Assembly (NCBI GenBank): GCA_946811185.2
Contig: OX328113.1
Coordinates: forward strand, 2,046,001 to 2,110,000
Source of the DNA: Hippopus hippopus
Lineage: Eukaryota > Mollusca > Bivalvia > Cardiida > Cardiidae
Reading direction: 5' to 3'
DNA: 64,000 bases
This document shows, in pieces, positions 42,693 through 52,100 of this stretch. The number at the start of each line of letters is the position of its first letter. Position 1 is the stretch's first letter. A program made the position numbers and the translations under genes. The notes under the pieces are model-generated. The model saw only the letters and a program-made list of their open reading frames with translations, did no database searches and had not been told where the DNA came from.

Positions 42693-42698
42693 TACTGT

Positions 42699-42927
42699 TT
42701 AACCCTTTACCACACAATCCCGAGTTTTAACGACACTGAGGAAGAAGTCTTTTGAAAACATTGTGGAAAAAGAGAAAATGCTGGTAACCAGCATTTTCTC
42801 CTTTTCCCACAATGTTTTCTAACCTTCTCACAACATGTTTTAATTTGTCAGCCACATTTATTTTTTTGTCTGCATGTGCTTACAATTTAGTATAGCCTAA
42901 AATTTTGTCGTTTGGTAAAGAGTTTAA
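42699..42927 (+). repeat. family A MITE, 7 bp after the HIVEP stop codon
   Basis: TTAACCCTTTACCACACAAT to TTTGGTAAAGAGTTTAA; palindrome 42757-42814. By position it must lie in the 3' untranslated region. Confidence 0.88.
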
Positions 42928-43174
42928 GATGGTAAAAAAGATAATTCTAGACCTTAAAACAACAACGAAAGTGCATATAACCCTATGTTTACACCATGTT
43001 TCCGGCAGCCATGGTAGCCCTGTTTCTGACAACTGTGGACAAAATGGGATTGACGTAATACAATGCAGAGGAATGGCATAAGCAAAGCTGATCACATCAG
43101 AACTTACCAGCATGTAACAAGCCGTAACAAGGCTAGAGACGCTCCGTGTTTAATCGAGGAAGCCCTTTTTTCAC

Positions 43175-43373
43175 CGTCTCTGATGGAGAAGGCTATTGAA
43201 AAGATTGTGGGACAAGGAGAAAATGCTGGTAACCAGCATTTTTTTCCTTTACCAGCCATGTTTTCTAAGCTGCCCAAATCAAATTTCAGTTTTTGACTCG
43301 CAATGATTTTGTCATCTGCAAATGCTTTGAATTTGGACAAGTCTACGTTTTTGTTGTGCGGTAAAGAGTTAAC
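43175..43373 (+). repeat. family A MITE, altered left part
   Basis: AAGGCTATTGAAAAGATTGT, palindrome 43204-43262 with a decayed right arm, and TGCGGTAAAGAGTTAA end. Confidence 0.78.
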
Positions 43374-43518
43374 CAGAAACTCTTGGTTTGCAAGATGAAA
43401 ATGAAATTTTCAAAACATTTGAAGTAACAACTGGATTTGAGATTGTGTATATTATCACAACTGCTGTGCTCATTTTTGATTGAAAAAGCTAGTACACATG
43501 CTTGTGGAACAATGAAGT

Positions 43519-43524
43519 AATAAA
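43519..43524 (+). terminator. candidate poly(A) signal for HIVEP
   Basis: First clear AATAAA after the HIVEP stop, about 830 bp downstream. Position only; no cleavage evidence. Confidence 0.3.
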
Positions 43525-43990
43525 TATAGAATATTATGTTGTAGTAACTTTCCTGGTGCTTATATTTAATTCAAGCAATGTGAGAAAATTTGATAACATG
43601 CAAGACTGAAGGTTGAGCAAGATGTCAAAATTTTCTTGCTCAGTGAAAAACAAATTCCAGGGAAGTAAATACAACATATAATTGCTTTTATTATATACCT
43701 ACAACTTTCAACAACAAAAATTGTGAAATCATTGAAATTTTATTCAAAAACAGTAAAGAAAGAGAAATAATGATGTAGTGGGTAGTTACTTTGTTTTTAT
43801 GAATGGCAGATTAATATTACAGCATAAAATGCTGACCAATCAAATCACAAATCGGTACATACTTATTTTGTGCACGAGATATATCATCATACTATATTTG
43901 GAACAGTATCTTACACTGTATTCTAACATGACACGTGAATTCGGCTCTTTAAACACAGTGCAACGAAAGTGTGGTAAAATCTACGTTATT
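43525..43990. other. intergenic sequence between HIVEP and CAMSAP
   Basis: AT-rich; no frame with splice or domain support and no recognised repeat. Confidence 0.45.
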
Positions 43991-44000
43991 CTATGTAGAG

Positions 44001-44028
44001 TGACGTCATTCTGTACAGAGTGACGTCA
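44001..44028. promoter_or_regulatory. two CRE octamers spaced exactly 20 bp
   Basis: TGACGTCA at 44001-44008 and 44021-44028, within a duplicated GAGTGACGTCATTCTGTA word. CRE is the CREB/ATF binding core. Whether it regulates a neighbouring gene is unknown. Confidence 0.45.
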
Positions 44029-44139
44029 TTCTGTATAAAGTAAGTAAGTAAGTTATTCAATGGAATATAATCTGCATTCGCGTTTTTACTCTAAGTATGA
44101 ACTTGTTTTCCTTTCATTAAGAGTTGGTCATGTTAGAAT

Positions 44140-44312
44140 CGAAATAATCTTCTATCGTGGTTTATCGTTCAATAAACCACATTGTGAGTTATGAGGCGCA
44201 AAGAATAAACCACTCGGGCTATCGCCCTCGTGGATTATTTATTGTGCCTCATAACTCACAACTGTGGTTTATTGAATGATAAACCATGATAGAAAGAACA
44301 TTATTTCTTAAT
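44140..44312. repeat. long foldback element with loop GGGCTATCGCCC
   Basis: Arms of about 66 bp (GGTTTATCGTTCAATAAACC, GTGAGTTATGAGGCGCA, AATAAACCAC and complements) surround a small GGGC/GCCC stem at 44216-44227. The symmetry extends weakly to GAAATAAT/ATTATTTC. Confidence 0.85.
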
Positions 44313-44619
44313 TGATACAGACGTTTTTCTGTTGTATGATATTTTATCTAAATGTGACGCATGTATTTGAGCCGGAAAATTTTCAGGTATGTAATAAACA
44401 TAATTATGTGCTAGAAATCACATTTTGAACTGTTTTATTTAAAATTATCACAATTTTACTACAGTAACAAGAATTTCTTTTGTTAATGTTACGTTTGTTT
44501 TATTTGAGTCCTGTTACGAATCTATCAAGAATTATGTGCCGTTTGTTACATTTTGTTTGTTATAATGTAAATAAAATTGGTAAGTTGAAAGTGCACATCT
44601 TTTATGTTATTGTAGAACA

Positions 44620-44847
44620 ACCCTTTACCACAGAATCTAGTGTTTTAATGGGGCTGGGAAAGAGGGATTTTAAAAACATTGTGGGAAAAGGAGAAAATGC
44701 TGGTAAGCAGCATTTTCTCCTTTTCCCACAATGTTTTCTACCCTTCCAAAAACAACTTCCAAATTTTTTGTCACATTTATTTTGTCATCTATATTTGCTT
44801 TCAATTTAGACCAGTCTAAAATTTTGACATGAGGTAAAGGATTAAAT
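44620..44847 (+). repeat. family A MITE
   Basis: ACCCTTTACCACAGAATCT, palindrome 44680-44737 with one mismatch (GGTAAGC), right end GAGGTAAAGGATTAA. Confidence 0.84.
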
Positions 44848-44989
44848 TAGCTGTAGCCTTTTATTGTATGAATGACTTTTTATCTTCCCGCAATTAGCAG
44901 CTTTGGAAAACATTAATGGAGGAGCAGAATTATATTGAGAGAAGAAATTGATCTTTTTTCATAAATGCTTTTAACTCCATACCAAGCCA

Positions 44990-45285
44990 AGCCCCAATAG
45001 TGGAGTCGATAGTATACAGAACTTGACAAACAGGTTTGCTGGTTTGCATCCCTAGCTCTCTGCACATTTCTTTCTGTTGATTGACTGTAGTCATTGCAAC
45101 AGGATTCATTCCTCTCTCACAGCTGATCACTACTGTAATGATGGTTATGTGAGAAAGCAGCAGTGGCAAAAAAAAGAGTATTGTACAAAGACTGGTAAAA
45201 GACACTCCAGGGAAGCTTGATAGGAGCCCGCAGTGATATAAATAAAATAATGTTGAAAACAAGGGTAAACATCATACAATCAATC
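44990..45285 (+). repeat. tRNA-derived SINE (S1), diverged
   Basis: CCCCAATAGTGGAGTCGATAG head, TGTAGTCATTGCAACAGGAT body, AAAATAATGTTGAAAACAAG and an ATCAATCAA tail. Confidence 0.7.
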
Positions 45286-45339
45286 AAAATTTCTGAAGTT
45301 TTGACTCACCCAAGATGAAAGCATTTGCAGAAAACAAAT

Positions 45340-45460
45340 TTAATGAGGCTCAGATAATGAAATTTGTCTTTGAAGAGAAGAAAACATTGTCGGAATAGGA
45401 GAAAAAGCGGGTAATGTTTTCAAAAACTTCTGTTAGTCTCGTAAAAGTCATAACAAAATT
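45340..45460 (-). repeat. family A MITE, badly decayed
   Basis: AAAGCATTTGCAGAAAACAA, then GAAAACATTGTCGGAATAGG and TGTTTTCAAAAACTTCTG. Confidence 0.55.
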
Positions 45461-45474
45461 GCTTCAATGATCTT

Positions 45475-45640
45475 AATAATGTAAGAAAGCGGCAAATGAC
45501 ACAGAAGTCACAGGAGGTCACAGAATTGTGCAAAGCACTGGTAGAGAAAATGTAAGGACAGCATAGCTAGGTGCACTGACTGTCGTTATCTTGCTAGATA
45601 ATGTTGAAATGGCTATTAAAAACGCCATACAGCAAGCAAG
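45475..45640 (+). repeat. SINE S1 remnant
   Basis: AAGAAAGCGGCAAATG...GAATTGTGCAAAGCACTGGT...AGCATAGCTAGGTGCACTGA...AATGTTGAAATGGC correspond to the 3' half. Confidence 0.5.
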
Positions 45641-46064
45641 TACGTTTTAAAAGATGAATTGGTGTGGAAAGAAAGATCAGAAAATAGTCGTTCTTATGAC
45701 AAGCCATTTCTCACGCACTCACAATTTTGTCACTGCGCATGCCTTACCGGAAATCGAAGAATTCTTGTGAATATGAAGATGACTAACAAAATATTTATCT
45801 TAAAAAGTGACAACTCGATTTGGAACTAGAATCAAATACACCAGACTCATAAGCAGCATTCTCTCTCACCATCAAAATGAAATAAAATGAACAAATCAGT
45901 TTGCAATGTCGAACAGCTTAGCAGTAACGCACCAAATACCGTTCGCATAAATTTTCAGAGACTGCACGTTTGAGGTTTGAGATGTCAACCATAAGTGAAC
46001 AGCATTCTCTGTATGTGTAAAAGTGGCTTCTTTCTGCAACCTTCTGTCATCCTGCCAGGTATCC

Positions 46065-46148
46065 ATGGAGACCTGGAGAAGCGACGATATGGACTCTGAC
46101 AGCGATGTCATTGAGATAATTCCAGTGGAAGAGTATGACGTTTTGAAG
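46065..46148 (+). CDS. CAMSAP: CAMSAP exon 1 (start codon)
   Basis: ATGG context, 28 codons: METWRSDDMDSDSDVIEIIP then VEEYDVLK, donor GTAAAC at 46149, phase 0. The IIPVEEYD text fits the P-L-x-x-Y-D residues that precede the CH domain in CAMSAPs, and exon 2 continues it with AKAKASL. The frame is open upstream without an ATG; a CTGCCAG acceptor-like site just before suggests an upstream leader exon. Confidence 0.75.
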
Positions 46149-49100
46149 GTAAACGTGACTGATACGGTTATAGCTGATTATTTTTTCTGGACTTTACTAA
46201 TAATGAAAGTAAATGTTTGAATCCTTATTTGTAAAGATAGGGTAGAATGTGGACACCCCTCGGCCATTTGTTATTTTGTCAATAAAGTCTGCACATTATT
46301 TGTTACTGATTTGATTTGACATAGGACTTCAAGCCTAATAATAAGCAGGGTGTGGGGGTGACAGCCCCCAAGTAGGAAACAGGTACTGTTTTTCAAGTAT
46401 TTATATGTCTCAGTATTTATGTGTCAGCTAAAGTGCAGTTGGCCCTAAAGATATTTAATATTTTTGAATACTTTATTCATATCTAAAGATGCTGTAAAAC
46501 ATTCCACATCTGTTCCCAATTATATATGTATATGTGGAGATTCTGTAGCTAAAGTAAGTAAATTGTCACCCAGAAACTGGTCTTGGAGTTGGGTAGACTC
46601 ACAACCAGTTCCCGGGCTAGCACAGTTAGTAGAGATGCAGTTCTAGTGTTCTGGGGGTTATGGGTTCAAGTCCCATGTCAGGCACACTTCTTCCTTTATT
46701 TACTTCATTGGCAACAAGGTCAGTTGCTGAGTATGGATAGGCAGCGCCAATGGTCAGTTGGGACCAGAGGGAGAGTTGGTGACTCTAAGGAAATTGAGAG
46801 GGAGGGAGTGTTGTATTTGATGTTGGGTAGACTAACGACCAGTTGCCTGGCTAGCTCAGTTGGTAGAAAAAAGGCTGTTTTCTCAGGGTTATTAAAAGTT
46901 GCGACAGTGTGGTAAAGAGTTAAGATTTCATGTTTTCATATCATTTTTGGACCAATATTTAAAATTAAGATTTAATATGGTACTAGTATTTCAGTCGGGA
47001 ATATTGAAGTAATGAGGGCTCTTTGTTTCAGCTTAAAATGGCCACTTAAAATTTCAAAGTGGCGCAAACTTTTTCCATTTTGTGAAAGTGGTGGTGCAAG
47101 AAATTAAAAAGTAATGGGGAACCGTATGAGGCTTTTGTAGGTATTGGTAATTAAAATTTGGGGTTCGCTAACAAATACGTTTCAAACCGAATCAACCTGA
47201 TTACTCTTTAGTATCATCAATTTCACTGACAGCCTGCTAATAATTAAAATGTTGTCATACTATACACTGTTTCACAATAGTTTCACAGATGCACAGTTTT
47301 AAGCTTTTGAAAACACTGTGACAAAAAGGAAAAGTATTTGAAATGATCGGTTTATCCTTGTTTTGCACAATGTCTGATTCCACACATGTTGGATGTTTAT
47401 TGCAAATAACAAAGACAGAAGAGTACATTTTTTTTTTTGCACCTTGTAACTAAAAATAGTACTTGACCATCTGCAACATTTAGTTATGAAGCAACCAAAA
47501 GGGAAACGATTCAGAACAGCAAATTTGCTTCCATTTGCATAAGCATACGAAAGTTTATACCAAGATCAGGCTGCCAATTTATAAGTTTAGCATCTTTTTC
47601 TTTAATTTGGAAATCCCCGTCCCAAGAGAAGTGATTGTAAACATTTTGCGGCATGAAAAAATAATAGACAAATTTAGCGCGCGAAGTTAGTAAAAAAAAA
47701 ACATGCACATGTAACTTGATTTTTTTACAAAGTTTAAAACTTCCATTCACATAATTATGTCCATTACAATACTAAAAAAAAAAGATCATATATATTACTT
47801 TTCTTACTTTGTAGAAAATATTGTGGGAAAAGGAGAATTGGCTGTATACCATTTCTTGGGATAGTGCTCCTTTTCCAACAGTATTTGCATAAAAGCAGAA
47901 AGACTTTTAAGTCCTAGTTTCTTTTGATGAATGGTTACTCCTTTACCAAACAACAAAATTTTATTTTAATCTTACATTGACTGTAGAAAATATTTTGGGA
48001 AAAAGGAAATTTGTTCTACACCATTTCCTGGGATAGTGCTCCTTTTCCCACAATATTTGCATAACAGCATAAAAACTTTTAAGTCCTGGTTTCTTCTTTT
48101 CTAAACAACAATTATTTTTATTATTGAAATGAATAATGTACACAAATAAATGGGGAACATTTTCTATTACATTATGAATTACCTCCCTTTATGATCTGTT
48201 GACCTTAATTATTTTCAAATTGGGTCAATGAGGTCGGTAAGTCACACAATGTATTGGAAACAACTTAAAAAGTGATTCACTCGATAGAATCTAAGCAGTG
48301 AAGGAGACTGTGATTATCAACCTTAGCCTTTAAGCAAACACCTTTTTTTCGCCGATTTTTTTAAAGAGAACGTCGATTTAAGTGAGCAATGTACACAAAT
48401 TATTTATGATATCTAATTGGTTACATTAAGTCGCCATTGCCGTTTTTAGCGGTATTAAAATCCAAGGCAGTTGTCCCACTAGCTTTTCATTTCAAGGATA
48501 CACTTGACTTATCCCCTGGGCTGAAAATCTTGGGGTAAGATTTCATATTAGAGGGTATGACATTGGTGGTTCCCAACTAGAGGTAAAGCAATTCATATTG
48601 ATTTGCAACAAAGAAGTCTGCTTTATTCAGGTATCTATGTAAATATACTGCTTAATGTCATTAAAAAGCTGAAAAGGCAGTCTGAAGTAACTCTGATCGG
48701 ACAATGTCAAGGAGTAATTTTGTTGTGTCATGGGTTTCCGTGTTTTTTGCGTCGATCACTTGTTCATGTCTGTTAATTTCTGGATAGGTATTTCCGCATG
48801 ATTTGACATAAATTTGTCAATAAGGATTACAAGTAACTTCAAAACCTGTCATTTTACGCAAGATAAGCGGATAATGGTCTTTTTTGTCCATGTATTCTCT
48901 TACGTGAGGTCTCGCATGTAACCAATATTTGTTACGTGAATTTCATTTCTGTAATGTGATTTACGCAATAATTTGCACGAATGGGAACACTGCAAGGCAT
49001 TCTATCACTGCGTTGATTAAAATGGTCAATCAAAATTTAAAGTGAAATAAACAGTTATAATTGCTAATTGTTCTCCAATTAGTGGCTTAGAATAACAACC

Positions 49101-52100
49101 AGTAACGTGACACGCGTTATGAAATACACCAAGTCATAATTTTCATTTTCCCCATTGTGACCTGCCAATTACCTAAGGTTACGTCCGCCGAGGTGTGAAA
49201 CAAGCTATTACCACACATTCCGGTGCAAGTTAAAGTGTGATCCAAGCAAGTACAGGAAATTTTACCTGACTTTTTTGGAAATAAATTAATCAACAATTTT
49301 TATCGACAACTGGGAGAATTAATCGACGGCTGGATTAATTAATCGACAATTGTCGATAATTTCGATTGGCAGCGAGAGCACTGAATTACGGACGTATTAC
49401 ATCCGAATATCTGCGTGTCCGATAACTGGTTAGACGAGTCAACCACTTCTGACTTATTTCTCCTTGTTATTTGTGCATAATAATTATCTTTTCTTGAAAG
49501 ATTGACCAATATTTCCCTTTCACAATCAGAGATTGAATTCGCTTACCGTTTTTTCGTATCAAAAACGCAAAATAGAGTATTGGCTGTGAGTGCAGACAGG
49601 GATCTTATCTTGTGTATATAAGATCCCAGGTGCAGACGAACGCACTTATCTCATGAAATTCGGATTACGAACGATCATTCGGCATACCTCGGGTGATGGG
49701 AGCCATCTACTCTTCACAACTCGGCGAATTCTGTACCTACGTGGCTCCCATCATCCGAGGTATGCCGAAAGGGGAGCCATCGAGTTAGATGTAGATACAG
49801 AATCGGCCGAGTTGTGAAGAGTGAACGAACGACAAGTCGCAGGCTTCAATGGTGACATATAAAATTATTAACAGCCATCGAAGGGTATTCTCAGTGCGAT
49901 ATGACCGATGTTTATCCAGTAACAAAAGAATTACCTTATTTGTATTCACATATAAAATTTAGTACATTCTGGTAATTGATCTTCAATAATTTGCACTCGC
50001 ATTTTTTTTCGAGTGCTTGAAATTTCAAATCGCATTTTCCAATTCTGACTCGCATTTTGCGAGTAAATATGTGGGAATTTCGAACCCTGTGTGATCGGTA
50101 GTTGTCCGGCGACAATCTGTCCGTCTGTCCACAATTCATTTAAACATCTCCTCCTCATAAACCGCAGGGCCAATCTTGATGAAACTTGGCAGGGATGTTC
50201 CTTGAGTGAAGCTCTACCAAAGTTGTTCAAGAGATTGAATTCCACCCATAACTCTGGTTTCCATGGCAACAAAAAGGAAAGAAATAGCAAAATCTTTGAA
50301 AATCTTCTTCTCTGAAACTAGAAGGCGTAGAGCTTTGATATTTTGTATGTAGCATCTCCTAGTGGACCTCTAACAGGTTTGTCCATATGATGCCCCTGGG
50401 GTCAAAACTGGCCTCGCCCCAGGGTTCACAAGTTCGAACATAGGAACAAAGAAGGAAAACTTTAAGATTCTTCTCTGAAACTGGAAGGCGTGGAGCTTTG
50501 ATATTTGACATCTAGCATCTCCTAGTGGACCTCTACCAAGTGTGTTCATATGATGCCCCTTGGGTCAAAACTGGACCCGCCCCAGGGGTCACAAGTTCGA
50601 ACATAGGAACAAAGAAGGAAAACTTTAAAATTCTTCTTCTCTGAAACTGGAAAGCGTAGAGCTTTGATATTTGGCATCTAGCATCTCCTAGTGGACCTCT
50701 ACCAAGTTTGTTCATATGATGCCCCTTGGGTCAAAACTGGCCCTGCCCCAGGGTTCACAAGTTCAAACATAGGAACAAAGATGGAAAACTTTAAAATTCT
50801 TCTTCTCTGAAACTGGAAGGCGTAGAGCTTTGATATTTGGAATGTAGCATCTCCTAGTGGACCTCTACCAAGTTTGTTCATATGATGCCCCTTGGGTCAA
50901 AACTGGCCCTGCCCCAGGGGTCACAAGTTCGGACATGGGAACAAAGAAGGAAAACTTTAAAATTCTTCTTTCCTGAAACTGGAGGGCGTAGAGCTTTGAT
51001 ATTTGGTATGTAGCATCTACTAGTGGACCTCTACCAAGTTTGTTCATGTGATGCCCCTTGGGTGAAAACTGGCCCGCCCCGGGGTTCACAAGTTCGAATA
51101 TAGGAACAAAGAAGGAAAACTTTAAAATTCTTCCTCTCTGAAACTGGAAGGCATGAGGCTTAGATATTTGGAAACTAGCATCTCTTAGTGGACCTCTACC
51201 AAGTTTGTTCATATGATGCCCCTTGGGTCAAAACTGGACCTGCCCTGGGGTTCACAAGTTCGAACATAGGAACAAAGAAGGAAAACTTTAAAATTCTTCT
51301 TCTCTGAAACTGGAAGGCGTAGAGCTTTGATATTTGGTATGTAGTATCTCCTAGTGGACCTCTACCAAGTTTGTTCATATGATGCCCCTTGGGTCAAAAC
51401 TGGACCCGCCCCGGGTGTCACAAGATTGAACATAGGAACAAAGAAGGAAAACTTTAAAATTCTTCTTCTCCAAAACTGGAACGCGTAGAGCTTTGATATT
51501 TGGTATGTAGCATCTCTTAGTGGACCTTTACCAATTTTGTTCATATGATGCCGCTGGGGTCAAAACTGGCCCCGCCCCGGGGGTCACAATTTCGAACATA
51601 GGAACAAAGAAGGAAAACTTTAAAATTCTTCTTTTCTGAAACTGGAAGGCGTAGAGCTTTGATATTTAGTATGTAATGAACCTGTTCTAAGTTTGTTAGC
51701 CCACCTGAGCACAGTGTATTCAGTGAGTTTGAAATTGGGTCACCTGGGTTCATAAACTAGGTCACTAGGTCAAATTAAAGTAATACCTTGTTGGAACTCT
51801 TAGAGGCCACATTTATTGCTCAAATGACCTGAAATTTCGCCAGAATGTTTGTCTTGATAAAATCTCACATGGTTCTGAATTTGGGTCAACTGGGATCATA
51901 AACTAGGTCACTAGGTCAAATTAAAGAAATAGCTTTAGGGCACTCTAAAGGGCAAGTTTTTTTGCGCAATTGACTTGAAAATTGGTCAGAATGTTTGTCT
52001 TCATAAAATCTCACATGAGTCTGAATTTGGGTCATGTGGGATCTTAAATTAGGTCACTAGGTCAAATTAAAGAAATAGCTTTAGGGCAATCTAGAGGCCA

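Noticed and set aside
46611..46683. Possible tRNA gene (A- and B-box present)
   Set aside because: No good anticodon stem or complete acceptor pairing, and a second truncated head follows; it is a SINE.
50533..51753. Series of minus-strand frames of about 60 codons starting MNKLGRGPLGD
   Set aside because: One per 166-bp repeat; the period is not a multiple of 3 and there is no start or stop selection, so not genes.
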